From: Micromonospora zamorensis
GTDB lineage: Bacteria > Actinomycetota > Actinomycetes > Mycobacteriales > Micromonosporaceae
Assembly (NCBI RefSeq): GCF_900090275.1
Contig: NZ_LT607755.1
Span: 3,100,001 to 3,164,000, forward strand
Length of the DNA: 64,000 nt
Direction of reading: 5' to 3'
Every line of letters starts with the position of its first letter. Position 1 is the stretch's first letter. Below are positions 37,109-46,477 of this stretch, one piece after another. The notes below the pieces were generated by a model that was given only the letters and a program-made list of their open reading frames with translations, had not been told where the DNA came from and ran no database searches. The position numbers were made by a program, and so were the translations under genes.

Positions 37109-37755
37109 GGCAGCTCCGGGTGGGCGGGAACCGGTGCGGCGCCCGTCGCGAACCGCTGACGGCCGGCGACGGCGTGCAGGGCGGCCACTGTGTAACCGGC
37201 GAGGATCGGCACCGCGACCGGGGTGACCAGCACCGCGAGCAACCCGGCCAACGCGGTGACGCCGGTGAGCGCGGCCCAGCGGGTGGGCGCGTCGAGGCAG
37301 GCGCGGGCGGCGGACCGGGCCGCCGCCCGCCACCGCCCGCCCCCGTTGCCGCCCACCTCGACCACGACCAACCCGGCGTACCCGGCCAGGCCGGCCGCGA
37401 CCAGTGCCGTCACCAGCAGCGCCACCGGCCCGCCCGGCACCCGGCCGGTGGCCAGTGCCGCCAGGTCGGCGGCGAGGAGCCCGGCCACGGTGAGCGCGAG
37501 CAGACTGACCGGCGCGCCGGGCAGCACCGAGCGCCCGAACCGACGCACTGTCGTCCGCGCCGACGGCCAACTGCCGGTACGCGTCCAGTCGTGCACCGCC
37601 GCGCTGGCCGTGCCGACCGCCGCCGCGGCGGTGACCAGTGGAACCGCCGCCAGCACCAGCAGGATGCCGAGCAGCGCCAGGTCGGCGGCGTCGCGGGCGA
37701 CGTCGCGCCAGTCCCGCCGCTCGCCGGCCTCCTCGGGTTCAGCCCTTGATGCCAC
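37105..37755 (-). CDS. YesL-like (DUF624) membrane protein
   Basis: This 216-aa protein has about five hydrophobic segments (LALLGILLVLAAVPLVTAAA, LLALTVAGLLAADLAALA, PVALLVTALVAAGLAGYAGL, LAGLLAVLVTPVAVPILAG). YesL-type proteins accompany sugar ABC importers for pectin or glucuronate oligomers in Gram-positive bacteria. The start is a GTG 17 nt inside the end of the permease gene, which supports the same operon. The role is inferred from context. Confidence 0.72.
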   Translation of the reverse strand: MASRAEPEEAGERRDWRDVARDAADLALLGILLVLAAVPLVTAAAAVGTASAAVHDWTRTGSWPSARTTVRRFGRSVLPGAPVSLLALTVAGLLAADLAALATGRVPGGPVALLVTALVAAGLAGYAGLVVVEVGGNGGGRWRAAARSAARACLDAPTRWAALTGVTALAGLLAVLVTPVAVPILAGYTVAALHAVAGRQRFATGAAPVPAHPELP

Positions 37756-38641
37756 TGGTGTTGATCCCCTCGACGAGCATTCGCTGGAACGCGACGAAGA
37801 ACAGGAAGACCGGCAGCAGCGACAGCACCGACATGGCGAACATCGGCCCCACCGCGCTCTGGCTGGTCGAGTCGATGAACAGCGTCAACGCGACCGGCAC
37901 CGTGTAGTCCTCCAGTTGGGACAGGAAGACCAACTGCCGGAAGAAGTCGTTCCAGGTCCAGATGAACGAGAAGATCGCCGTGGTGACCAGCGCCGGGCGG
38001 CTCAGCGGCAGGATGATGTGCCGGAAGATGCCGTACGGGCCGGCGCCGTCGATCCGGGCCGCCTCGTCCAGCTCGCGCGGAACGCCGCGCATGAACTGCA
38101 CCATCAGGAAGACGAAGAACGCCTCGGTGGCCAGGAACTGCGGGATGAGCAGTGGCAGGTAGGGCCAGTCGCCGCCGACCAGCCCCAACGTCCGGAACAG
38201 GATGTACTGCGGCACGATCAGGACGTGCTGCGGCAGCAGCAGCGTGCCGATCATCACGGCGAACCACATGCCGCGCAGCCGGAACCGCAGCCGCGCGAAG
38301 GCGTACGCGGCCAGCAGGCAGGAGAGCCCGTTGCCGACCACGGTGAGCAGGCTGACCATCGCGCTGTTGAGGAAGAACCGGCCGAAGCTGACGTCGAAGT
38401 TGGACCACCCGGCGGTGTAGTTGCCCGGGGTGAACCGCTCGGGCAGCAGCCCGAGGTTGTTGACGATCTCCTCCTGGGACTTCACCGAGGTCCCGATCAT
38501 CCAGAACAGCGGGTAGAGCACCACGGCGACGATCGCCACCAGGATGAGCAGCCGCAGCACCGGCCGGCCGCCGGGCCGTCGGCGCGCGTTCGGCGGCGCT
38601 GTGGTCGGCGCCGCGCTCGTCGGGGTCACCGTCACCATCAC
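37739..38641 (-). CDS. Carbohydrate ABC transporter permease (MalG-like)
   Basis: This 300-aa inner-membrane permease has the EAA loop VPRELDEAARIDGAGPYGIF near residue 200, which contacts the ATPase. Six membrane segments and the C-terminal VEGINTSGIKG ending are typical of MalG/ThuG-type proteins. It pairs with the upstream permease (ATGA overlap). No ATPase gene lies nearby, as is common in actinobacteria that share one MsmK-type ATPase among importers. Confidence 0.93.
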   Translation of the reverse strand: MMVTVTPTSAAPTTAPPNARRRPGGRPVLRLLILVAIVAVVLYPLFWMIGTSVKSQEEIVNNLGLLPERFTPGNYTAGWSNFDVSFGRFFLNSAMVSLLTVVGNGLSCLLAAYAFARLRFRLRGMWFAVMIGTLLLPQHVLIVPQYILFRTLGLVGGDWPYLPLLIPQFLATEAFFVFLMVQFMRGVPRELDEAARIDGAGPYGIFRHIILPLSRPALVTTAIFSFIWTWNDFFRQLVFLSQLEDYTVPVALTLFIDSTSQSAVGPMFAMSVLSLLPVFLFFVAFQRMLVEGINTSGIKG

Positions 38642-39621
38642 CGGTCCTCGCCGTCGGAGTAGTGCACCCAGAACCGTCCGGTGCTGAAGAAGATCGCGGT
38701 GATCACCGCGATGGCGAGCAGGAACACCCAGGCCATCGCGGAGGCGTAGCCCATGTCGAGCTCGGTGAAGCCGGTGATGTAGAGGTTCAGCGTGTACATC
38801 AGGGTGGAGTCGACCGGGCCTCCGGTGCCGTTGCTGAGCACGAACGCCGCGGTGAAGCCCTGGAAGCCGTTGATGGTCTCCAGCACCAGGTTGAAGAAGA
38901 TCACCGGGGAGAGCATCGGCAGGGTGACGTTGCGGAACTGGCGGAACCGGCCGGCGCCGTCGACGGAGGCGGCCTCGTACAGCTCAGTGGGCACCTGCTT
39001 GAGCCCGGCCAGGAAGATCACCATCGGTGCGCCGAACTGCCAGATGGCCAGCACGATCAACGTCTCGAGGGCCCAGTCCGGGTCGTTGACCCACGGCTTG
39101 CCCTGGATGCCGAAGAGGCTCAGCAGTGAGTTGAACGCGCCGTCGCGGTTGAACATGTTGACCCAGACGATGGCCAACGCGACGCTGCCGCCGAGCAGCG
39201 ACGGCAGGTAGAACAGCCCGCGGAACAGGCCCACGCCGCGCCAGGCGCGGTTGAGCAGCAGCGCCACACCGAGCGCCGCGGCCAGCTTCAGCGGCACGGC
39301 GATCAGCGCGAAGGTCAGTGTCACCCGCACCGCGTGCCAGTACGACGGGTCGGCGGTGAACATCCGTTCGTAGTTGGCCAGCCCCACCCACTGGACCTCG
39401 GAGAAGGGGGTGAGGATGTCGTAGTTGGTGAAGCTCAGGTACAGCGACAGCAGCATGGGGACCGCCGTGACACCCATCAAGCCGATGAGCCACGGCGACA
39501 GGAAGACGTACCCCGCCAGACCTTCGCTGTGCCGGAAGCGCCCGGGCCCACGCCTTGCGGTGTGGGCCCGAACGGATCCGGGGCCGCGTCGGGTCGGGTC
39601 GGGCGCCGTGGTCAACGCCAC
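38638..39621 (-). CDS. Carbohydrate ABC transporter permease (MalF-like)
   Basis: This 327-aa permease of the CUT1 family has a long N-terminal basic stretch before the first helix (YVFLSPWLIGLMGVTAVPML). The EAA-type loop is VPTELYEAASVDGAGRFRQF. It forms the translocation channel with the MalG-like protein. It follows the binding-protein gene by about 31 nt on the minus strand. Confidence 0.93.
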   Translation of the reverse strand: MALTTAPDPTRRGPGSVRAHTARRGPGRFRHSEGLAGYVFLSPWLIGLMGVTAVPMLLSLYLSFTNYDILTPFSEVQWVGLANYERMFTADPSYWHAVRVTLTFALIAVPLKLAAALGVALLLNRAWRGVGLFRGLFYLPSLLGGSVALAIVWVNMFNRDGAFNSLLSLFGIQGKPWVNDPDWALETLIVLAIWQFGAPMVIFLAGLKQVPTELYEAASVDGAGRFRQFRNVTLPMLSPVIFFNLVLETINGFQGFTAAFVLSNGTGGPVDSTLMYTLNLYITGFTELDMGYASAMAWVFLLAIAVITAIFFSTGRFWVHYSDGEDR

Positions 39622-39652
39622 GAACAGCTCCTCTCCTAGCCTGGTGGGGCGG

Positions 39653-41002
39653 TCAGGCGATGGCGGACTTGCACGCCTCGATGAACTGGGCGGCGGCCTC
39701 GGCGGGGGTGGCCCGGCCGTACTGCGCGTTCTCGGCGGCCTTGATCAGCTCGGACTTGACCTTGCTGTGCCCCTTGATCGGCACCTGCGGCGACTTGCCG
39801 AACTTCTGGGTCAGCTCCGCCTCCACGGCGATCGACTGCTTCATCGCCGGGTCGGTGGTGTCGTCGCTGACCACCCGGCGCAGGTCCAGGTTGGACGGCA
39901 GGCCGCGGTCGGTGCCGAGCAGCTTGACCGCCTCCTGGTCGTTGTTCAGGAAGTTGATCACGTCGACCGCGACGTCCTTGTTCTTGCTGCCCTTGAACAC
40001 CGACCAGTACATCGAGGCCCGGGCCCACTGCGCGCTGGGGTCACCGGGGTAGGCGATCACGCCCAGCTCGTCCTTGGTGTTCTTCTTCAGGTCCGGCATC
40101 TGGTTGGCCCACACCCAGGAGGTGGCCGACTTGCCGGTGACCACCAACTGCTTGGTGACATCGCTGGAGTTGCCCTCGTGGATGACGTCGGCGCTCGGCG
40201 TGGCCTTGCGGTCCCGGGCGCCCTTCCACAGGTCGAACCACCTGGTCACGTCCTCGGCGGTGAAGCCCAGCTCGGAGCCCTTGTAGAGGTCCTTGCCCTG
40301 CTGCCGGAGCCAGACCCAGAACGCCTTGTAGTCGGCGCTCGGATCCTGCGTGCCGGGCACCTTGGTCTTGGCGGTGACCTGCTCGGCCCAGGCGATGTGC
40401 TCCTCCCACGACATTCCGGTGGTGGGCTCGGGCAGGTTGTTCCTGGTCAGCAGCGTCTTGTTGTAGACCAGGCCCTGGGTGTTCTCCCCGGCGGCCAGAC
40501 CGGCGAGCTTGCCGTCGACGACGCCGTACTGCCAGAGGCTCTCGGGGAACTTGGAGGTGTCCAGCTTTCCGGACTTCTGGTACGAGGTCAGGTCGAGCGT
40601 GGTGTTGCGGGACGCGTACTCGGCCAGGTAGTTGTCGTCGATCTGGAACAGGTCCGGCGGGTTGCCGCCGGCGGTGAGGGTGGCCAGCTTGTCGAAGTAG
40701 CCCTGGTTGGCCTGCCAGGTCTTCTCGAACGTCACGTTCGGGTGCTTCCTGGTGTAGAGCGCGAGGGCGTCCTCGGTCAACTTGGCCCGGGCGTCGCCGC
40801 CCCACCAGAAGATGGAGAGCTTGACCGGGGCGTTCGGGTCGGCCGCGCCGCCGTCGTCGTCTCCGCAGGCGGCGGCTCCGAACATCAGCGGCGCGGCGAC
40901 CGTCACGGCGAGCAGGCCGCGCAGCAGGCGCCGCCGAGGCAGCGCGGTACGGTGATTGCGCCCGGCAGGCGCGTTAGTGGTGGGGGGCGTTGCGGGGTGC
41001 AT
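39653..41002 (-). CDS. Sugar ABC transporter substrate-binding lipoprotein
   Basis: This 449-aa protein of the CUT1 solute-binding family has a twin-arginine/lipoprotein-like N-terminus (LPRRRLLRGLLAVTVAAPLM then FGAAACGDD), so it is exported and lipid-anchored. The mature part reads PVKLSIFWWGGDARAKLTED and NPPDLFQIDDNYLAEYASRN, typical of oligosaccharide binders. It is the first gene of the importer operon. The linkage to uronate enzymes suggests that the ligand is an oligogalacturonide or other uronate glycan. Confidence 0.93.
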   Translation of the reverse strand: MHPATPPTTNAPAGRNHRTALPRRRLLRGLLAVTVAAPLMFGAAACGDDDGGAADPNAPVKLSIFWWGGDARAKLTEDALALYTRKHPNVTFEKTWQANQGYFDKLATLTAGGNPPDLFQIDDNYLAEYASRNTTLDLTSYQKSGKLDTSKFPESLWQYGVVDGKLAGLAAGENTQGLVYNKTLLTRNNLPEPTTGMSWEEHIAWAEQVTAKTKVPGTQDPSADYKAFWVWLRQQGKDLYKGSELGFTAEDVTRWFDLWKGARDRKATPSADVIHEGNSSDVTKQLVVTGKSATSWVWANQMPDLKKNTKDELGVIAYPGDPSAQWARASMYWSVFKGSKNKDVAVDVINFLNNDQEAVKLLGTDRGLPSNLDLRRVVSDDTTDPAMKQSIAVEAELTQKFGKSPQVPIKGHSKVKSELIKAAENAQYGRATPAEAAAQFIEACKSAIA

Positions 41003-41021
41003 GTGCGCTCACTCCTCGGCA

Positions 41022-42185
41022 TTAGGAGGCGACGGCGTCACCGGTGGCCGCGGTCGGGATGCCCGGGCCCGCAGGGCAATGCGGGTCCGGGCCAGGCGGC
41101 GCGGCCAGGGGACGTGCCGGTCGGGCGTACGGGCCCGGGCCGGTCGAGTCGCGGATGACCAGGTCGGTCTGGAGCATTACCTGTGCGGTGGTACGACGGA
41201 CGCCGAGCGGCGTGCCGGCACCGAGCCCTCGCGCGCCGCGCGGTGATTCGGTGTCCTGTTGCAGCAGCATGTCGACGGCCGTCCGGCCGGCGGCCCCGGT
41301 GGGTGTGGCCACCGTCGTCAGTTTGGGGCGGGTGAGCCGGCTCAGGGCGATGTCGTCGACCCCGACGACGCTCACCTCCTGCGGCACCCGCACCCCGAGC
41401 GCGTCCAGCCCCTCGATGAGGCCGATCGCCATCAGGTCGTTGTAGGCGAGCACGGCCGACACACCGCTGCGCCGCACCTGCTCGGCGATGGCGGAGCCGC
41501 CGGTCTCGGTGGGCGCGTTCGGGCCGAGCACTGTCAGCTCCGCACCACCCGCCCGGGCGGCCGTGCCAGCGGCGCGGCGCATCTCCCGGTTGGTCCACGA
41601 GCTGCGCGGGCCACCGAGCAACGCGATGCTGCGGTGCCCCAGGCCGATCAGGTGCTCGATCGCCGCCCGGGCACCCTGCCCGACGTCCATCAGCACGCAG
41701 GGCAGGCCGGTCACCTGTCGGTTGACGACCACCAGCGGCACCTCACGGCTGAGCTGTTCGATCAGGCTGTTGCTCATCCGAGGACTGCACAGCAGCACCC
41801 CGTCCACCTGCTTGGCCAGCGCGTGGACCAGCTCCTCCTCGACGGTCGGATCCTCGTTGGTGTCGGCCACGAAGACGTGGTAGTCGCGGTGCCGGGCCTG
41901 ACTCTCCGCCGCCTTGATCAGTGGCGGGAAGAACGGGTTCGCGATGTCCGCGATGATCAGCCCGATGTTGTGCGTACGCCCGGTGATCAGCGCCCGGGCG
42001 GCCCGGTTGGGCCGGTAGCCCAGATCCTCCGCGCAGGCCAGCACCCGGACCCGGGTCTCCGGGTTGACCAGGTGCGGAGCGGAGAAGGTGCGGGACACGG
42101 TGGAGATGTGCACACCGGACGCCCGAGCGACGTCCCGGATGGTGACTGGCACGGCGGCCCCTTCGTCCGATGTGGTGGTGGTCAC
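41022..42185 (-). CDS. LacI-family regulator of the uronate/pectin locus
   Basis: This 387-aa protein has the helix-turn-helix VTIRDVARASGVHISTVSRT and hinge YRPNRAARALITGRT, followed by a full ligand domain (VGVDDIALSRLTRPKLTTVA). The C-terminus has about 40 extra Pro/Gly-rich residues. The start is a GTG. It is divergent from the oxidoreductase-uxaC operon and precedes the importer genes on the same strand. The TGCAAACG-type operators on both sides of the intergenic region are its likely sites. Confidence 0.93.
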   Translation of the reverse strand: MTTTTSDEGAAVPVTIRDVARASGVHISTVSRTFSAPHLVNPETRVRVLACAEDLGYRPNRAARALITGRTHNIGLIIADIANPFFPPLIKAAESQARHRDYHVFVADTNEDPTVEEELVHALAKQVDGVLLCSPRMSNSLIEQLSREVPLVVVNRQVTGLPCVLMDVGQGARAAIEHLIGLGHRSIALLGGPRSSWTNREMRRAAGTAARAGGAELTVLGPNAPTETGGSAIAEQVRRSGVSAVLAYNDLMAIGLIEGLDALGVRVPQEVSVVGVDDIALSRLTRPKLTTVATPTGAAGRTAVDMLLQQDTESPRGARGLGAGTPLGVRRTTAQVMLQTDLVIRDSTGPGPYARPARPLAAPPGPDPHCPAGPGIPTAATGDAVAS

Positions 42186-42202
42186 GTGGGTGTGGCCATT
42201 AA

Positions 42203-42216
42203 TGCAAACGGTTGCG
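42203..42216. promoter_or_regulatory. LacI operator upstream of the regulator gene
   Basis: TGCAAACGGTTGCG differs from the perfect palindrome at 42354 by only two positions in its second half. It lies 18 nt upstream of the regulator's GTG, where binding would repress the regulator itself. Confidence 0.7.
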
Positions 42217-42353
42217 CCAGTGTCAACGGTGGATGGTTACGGCTTTGTTGCACCCACACTCCCCTTGGTGACTTGCTGCCCCGCAAACACGGATATTTGC
42301 CGCCGATTGCGTCACCCTCGTTGACGCAGTCGGATCGATCGTGATTACTTCAC

Positions 42354-42367
42354 TGCAAACGTTTGCA
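42354..42367. promoter_or_regulatory. Perfect LacI operator for the uxaC operon
   Basis: TGCAAACGTTTGCA is a perfect 14-bp palindrome with the central CG found in LacI-family sites. It lies 23 nt upstream of the ATG of the first catabolic gene, overlapping the likely transcription start. TGATTACTT, just upstream, may hold the -10 region. Confidence 0.85.
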
Positions 42368-42389
42368 GGATCACCGGGGAGGCGACCGC

Positions 42390-43718
42390 ATGTCACCGAG
42401 AGTCGACGGCCGGGCCCGGTACGCCGTCGTGGGCACCGGCGCCCGGGCGGAGATGTTCGTCCGCGCCCTGGTGCTCGACCACGCCGACACCACCGAGCTG
42501 GTCGCGTTCGCCGACGTCAACCAGGCCCGGATGGACGCGCACAACCGCTGGCTGGCCGAGCTGGGCCACCGCCCGGTGCCCACGTACCCGGCCGGTGACT
42601 TCGCGGCCATGCTGGACAAGGAGCGCGTCGACGTCGTCCTGGTCACCAGCGTGGACGTCACCCACGACGAGTACGTGGTGACCGCGCTGCGCGCCGGGCG
42701 GGAGGTCGTCACCGAGAAGCCGATGACCGTGGACGCGCCGCGCTGCCGGCGCATCCTGGACGCGGTCACCGAGACCGGCGGTCGGGTGACTGTCGCGTTC
42801 AACTACCGCTACAACCCGCTGCACGAACAGGTCCGCCGGCTGCTCGCCGAGGGCGCGGTCGGTGAGATCGGCTCGGTGCACTTCGAGTGGCTGCTCGACG
42901 TACGCCACGGCGCCGACTACTTCCGCCGCTGGCACCGCGACAAGGCCACCTCCGGCGGGCTGATGGTGCACAAGGCCAGCCACCACTTCGACCTGGTCAA
43001 CTGGTGGCTGGCCGCCACCCCCGTCGAGGTGTACGCGGCCGGCCGACTCTTCTTCTACGGCGAGGACGGCCGCCGGCACGGCTACGCCCGCGACTACGAC
43101 CGGGCACACGGCTCCCCCGCCGCCGTCGACGACCCGTTCGCGCTGCGACTCGACGCCCACCCCCGGCTGCGTGAGCTGTACCTCGACGCCGAGGCCGAGG
43201 ACGGCTACCAGCGCGACCGCAACGTGTTCGCCCCCGGCGTCAGCATCGAGGACGACATGGCGGTGCTCGCCCGCTACTCCACCGGCGCCACGATGACCTA
43301 CCACCTCACCGCCTACGCGCCCTGGGAGGGTTACCGGGTGATGGTCAACGGCAGTCGGGGCCGGCTGGAGCTGGAGGTCACCGAGAACGACTTCGTCGAC
43401 CGGGGCACCGCCGGTGCCGTCAAGGGCGCCGCCCTGCACGGCACCGAGGCGCCGGCCGAGGGCGGTGGTGAGACCCTCACCCTGCGCCCGTTCTGGCAAC
43501 CGCCCCGACAGATTCCCGTCGAGGGTCGCAGCCGGCACGGCCACGGTGGCGCGGACGCCCGGATGACCGCTGTGCTCTTCGGGGGTCAACCCGACCCCCT
43601 GGACCGCGCCGCGACCGCCCACGACGGCGCGTTGGCCCTGCTCACCGGCCTGGCGGCCAACCGGTCCTTCGAGACCGGTCAACCGGTCCGGGTCGCCGAC
43701 CTGCTCACCCCCCGCTGA
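42390..43718 (+). CDS. Gfo/Idh/MocA-family oxidoreductase
   Basis: This 442-aa NAD(P)-dependent sugar dehydrogenase-like protein has an N-terminal Rossmann motif (YAVVGTGARAEMFV), the conserved EKP (REVVTEKPMTVDAP), and HKASHHFDLVNWWL with the likely catalytic His. It is longer than typical family members, with an insert around 230-290. GGGGAGG stands upstream of the ATG. It begins the operon with uxaC. The substrate is not known; uronates or their glycosides fit the context. Confidence 0.9.
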   Translation: MSPRVDGRARYAVVGTGARAEMFVRALVLDHADTTELVAFADVNQARMDAHNRWLAELGHRPVPTYPAGDFAAMLDKERVDVVLVTSVDVTHDEYVVTALRAGREVVTEKPMTVDAPRCRRILDAVTETGGRVTVAFNYRYNPLHEQVRRLLAEGAVGEIGSVHFEWLLDVRHGADYFRRWHRDKATSGGLMVHKASHHFDLVNWWLAATPVEVYAAGRLFFYGEDGRRHGYARDYDRAHGSPAAVDDPFALRLDAHPRLRELYLDAEAEDGYQRDRNVFAPGVSIEDDMAVLARYSTGATMTYHLTAYAPWEGYRVMVNGSRGRLELEVTENDFVDRGTAGAVKGAALHGTEAPAEGGGETLTLRPFWQPPRQIPVEGRSRHGHGGADARMTAVLFGGQPDPLDRAATAHDGALALLTGLAANRSFETGQPVRVADLLTPR

Positions 43719-43742
43719 CCTGGAGACGAGGAGCCCATCCCC

Positions 43743-45176
43743 GTGCCGACGTTCGACCCCAACGACCTGCTCCTGCCGCCCGAACCGGGCCAGCGCGCGC
43801 TGGCCCGGGAGCTGTACGCCCTCGCAGCGGAGCAGCCCATCATCTCGCCGCACGGGCACGTCGACCCCGCCCTGCTGGCCGAGGACCGACCCTTCCCGGA
43901 CCCGGCGCAGCTGCTCATCGTGCCCGACCACTACCTGACCCGGATGCTGCTCAGTCAGGGCGTACCCCCGTCGGACCTGGGTGTGCCCACCCGTGACGGC
44001 AGCCCCGTGGAGACCGACGGGCGGGTGATCTGGCGACGCTTCGCCGCGCACTGGCACCTGTTCCGGGGCACCCCCTCGCGGCTCTGGCTGGAGCAGACCT
44101 TCCGCACCGTGTTCGGGGTGCACACCCCGCTCGGCCCGGCCACCGCCGACACCCTCTACGACGAGATCGCGGCCCGGCTCGCCGAACCGGACTTCCGGCC
44201 CCGGGCGCTGTTCGAGCGTTTCAACATCGAGGTGCTCGCCACCACCGAGTCGCCGCTGGACGACCTCGGCCAGCACGCCAAACTCGCCGCCGACGGCTGG
44301 GGCGGGCCGGGCGGCCGGGTCGTCACCACCTTCCGCCCCGACGACGTGGTGGACATGGAGTTCGACGGCTGGTCGACCAACGTGGAGCGGCTCGGTGAGC
44401 GGGCCGGCGAGGACACCGGCACGTACGCCGGCTACCTGGCCGCGCTGCACGCCCGGCGCGCCGCGTTCATCGCCGCCGGCGCGACGTCCTCCGACCACGG
44501 CCATCCCACCGCGCGGACGCTGGACCTGACGCCGACCGAGGCCGAGCGGCTGTACGACCGGGGCCGGCGCGGCGAGGCCGACGCCGCCGACGCCGAGGCG
44601 TTCCGGGCGCACATGCTTGTGGAGTTCGCCCGGATGTCACTCGACGACGGCCTGGTCATGCAGCTGCACCCCGGCGCGGTGCGCAACCACAACCGTTGGC
44701 TGCACGCCCGGCACGGCCGCGACGTCGGCGGCGACATCCCGCAGGCCACCGAGTACGTACACGCGCTCGCCCCGCTGCTGGAGCGCTACGGCAACGACCC
44801 GCGGCTGCGGTTGGTGCTCTACACCCTCGACGAGGACACGTTCACCCGGGAGCTGGCACCCCTCGCGGGCGGATACGCCGCGCTGCTGCTCGGCGCGCCC
44901 TGGTGGTTCCTGGACTCCCCCGAGGTGCTGCGCCGGTTCCGGGAGACGGTCACCGAAACCGCGGGCTTCTACAACACCACCGGGTTCGTCGACGACACCC
45001 GGGCGTTCTGCTCCATCCCGGTACGCCACGACGTCGCCCGTCGGGTCGACGCCGGCTTCCTGGCCCGGCTGGTCGCCGAGCACCGGCTGCCGATGGACGA
45101 GGCCGCCGAGACCATCGTCGACCTGGCGTACCGGCTGCCCAAGCGGGTCTTCAACTTCGGAAAGGCCGACCAGTGA
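43743..45176 (+). CDS. uxaC: Uronate isomerase
   Basis: This 477-aa enzyme isomerises D-glucuronate to D-fructuronate and D-galacturonate to D-tagaturonate. The N-terminal SPHGHVDPALLAED carries the HxH metal motif of the amidohydrolase-like fold; PDHYLTRMLLSQGV, MQLHPGAVRNHN and the C-terminal AYRLPKRVFNFGKADQ are family marks. The start is GTG and the stop overlaps the next start (GTGA). With the pectate lyase nearby, galacturonate is the likeliest physiological substrate. Confidence 0.95.
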   Translation: MPTFDPNDLLLPPEPGQRALARELYALAAEQPIISPHGHVDPALLAEDRPFPDPAQLLIVPDHYLTRMLLSQGVPPSDLGVPTRDGSPVETDGRVIWRRFAAHWHLFRGTPSRLWLEQTFRTVFGVHTPLGPATADTLYDEIAARLAEPDFRPRALFERFNIEVLATTESPLDDLGQHAKLAADGWGGPGGRVVTTFRPDDVVDMEFDGWSTNVERLGERAGEDTGTYAGYLAALHARRAAFIAAGATSSDHGHPTARTLDLTPTEAERLYDRGRRGEADAADAEAFRAHMLVEFARMSLDDGLVMQLHPGAVRNHNRWLHARHGRDVGGDIPQATEYVHALAPLLERYGNDPRLRLVLYTLDEDTFTRELAPLAGGYAALLLGAPWWFLDSPEVLRRFRETVTETAGFYNTTGFVDDTRAFCSIPVRHDVARRVDAGFLARLVAEHRLPMDEAAETIVDLAYRLPKRVFNFGKADQ

Positions 45177-46477
45177 CGGTGACCATCACCTCCGTCGAGG
45201 TGCACGACGTGCGGTTCCCGACCGCCGCCCGGGGCGACGGCTCCGACGCGATCAACCGCGGCGACTACTCGGCGACGTACGTGGAGCTGGGCACCGACGC
45301 CGGCCCGACCGGCGCGGGGTTCACCTTCACCAACGGCCGGGGCAACGAGATCACGTGCGCGGCGGTCCGCGCGCTCGCCCACCACGTGCGGGGGCGCACG
45401 ATCGAGGAGATCACGGCCGAGCCGGTCGCGTTCTGGCGCTCGCTCAGCGCCGACGTGCAGCTGCGCTGGCTGGGCCCGGAGAAGGGCGTCATCCACATGG
45501 CGACCGGGGCGCTGGTCAACGCGGTGTGGGACCTGCGGGCCACGTTGGCCGGCAAGCCGATGTGGCGGTTCCTCGCCGAGCTGCCCACCGACGAGCTCGT
45601 GGCCAGCGTCGACTTCCGGCACATCACCGACGCGATCACCCCGGACGAGGCGGCGGCCATCCTGGACAAGGGATTAATCGGAGGGGATGGCCGGCTCGCG
45701 GAACTCAAGCAGAGTGGTTTCGCTTCGTATACCACCTCGGTCGGCTGGCTCGGCTACCCCGACGACAAGGTGCGGGCGCTGACCCGGCAGGCGTACCAGG
45801 ACGGCTGGCGGGCGATGAAGATGAAGGTCGGCGGCCCGCTCGCCGACGACCTGCGGCGAGCCCGGATCATCCGGGAGGAGATCGGCCCGGACGCGCTGCT
45901 GATGATGGACGCCAACCAGGTCTGGGACGTCGACGAGGCGATCACCGCGATGACCACGCTGGCCGAGGTCGACCCGTACTGGATCGAGGAGCCCACCCAC
46001 GCCGACGACATCCTCGGCCATGCCCGGATCGCCCGGGCGGTGACTGAGCTGACCGGCGGCCGGTGCCGGGTGGCCACCGGTGAGGTGGCCGCCAACCGGG
46101 TGGTCTTCAAGCAGTTGTTGCAGGCCGACGCGATCGGCGTGATGCAGATCGACGCCTGCCGGGTCGGCGGCGTCAACGAGGTCCTCGCCGAGCTGCTGCT
46201 GGCGGCGAAGTTCGGGGTGCCGGTCTGCCCGCACGCCGGCGGTGTGGGCCTCTGCGAGTACGTCCAGCACCTGGCGATCTTCGACTACCTGCGGGTGGGC
46301 ACCGGCCTGGACGGTCGGATGGTCGAGTACGTCGACCACCTGCACGAGCACTTCGTCGATCCGGTCCGGACCCGCGGTGGCCGCTACCTGCTGCCCGAGC
46401 GACCGGGATACAGCGCCACCATGAAGCCGGCGTCGATCGCCGAGTTCCGCTTCCCGGACGGCCCGGCATGGCGGTGA
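45173..46477 (+). CDS. Enolase-superfamily sugar-acid dehydratase, L-fuconate dehydratase-like
   Basis: This 434-aa protein has all elements of the mandelate-racemase/L-fuconate-dehydratase group: catalytic KxK in WRAMKMKVGG, metal ligands in MMDANQVWD, IEEPTHADD and TGEVAANR, and the C-terminal His in CPHAGGVGLCEYVQH. Its closest pattern is L-fuconate dehydratase (WLGPEKGVIHMATGALVNAV). It sits between uxaC and a UxaB/UxuB-like reductase, the place normally held by altronate or mannonate dehydratase. Its real substrate may be one of these. It overlaps both neighbours. Confidence 0.88.
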   Translation: MTVTITSVEVHDVRFPTAARGDGSDAINRGDYSATYVELGTDAGPTGAGFTFTNGRGNEITCAAVRALAHHVRGRTIEEITAEPVAFWRSLSADVQLRWLGPEKGVIHMATGALVNAVWDLRATLAGKPMWRFLAELPTDELVASVDFRHITDAITPDEAAAILDKGLIGGDGRLAELKQSGFASYTTSVGWLGYPDDKVRALTRQAYQDGWRAMKMKVGGPLADDLRRARIIREEIGPDALLMMDANQVWDVDEAITAMTTLAEVDPYWIEEPTHADDILGHARIARAVTELTGGRCRVATGEVAANRVVFKQLLQADAIGVMQIDACRVGGVNEVLAELLLAAKFGVPVCPHAGGVGLCEYVQHLAIFDYLRVGTGLDGRMVEYVDHLHEHFVDPVRTRGGRYLLPERPGYSATMKPASIAEFRFPDGPAWR

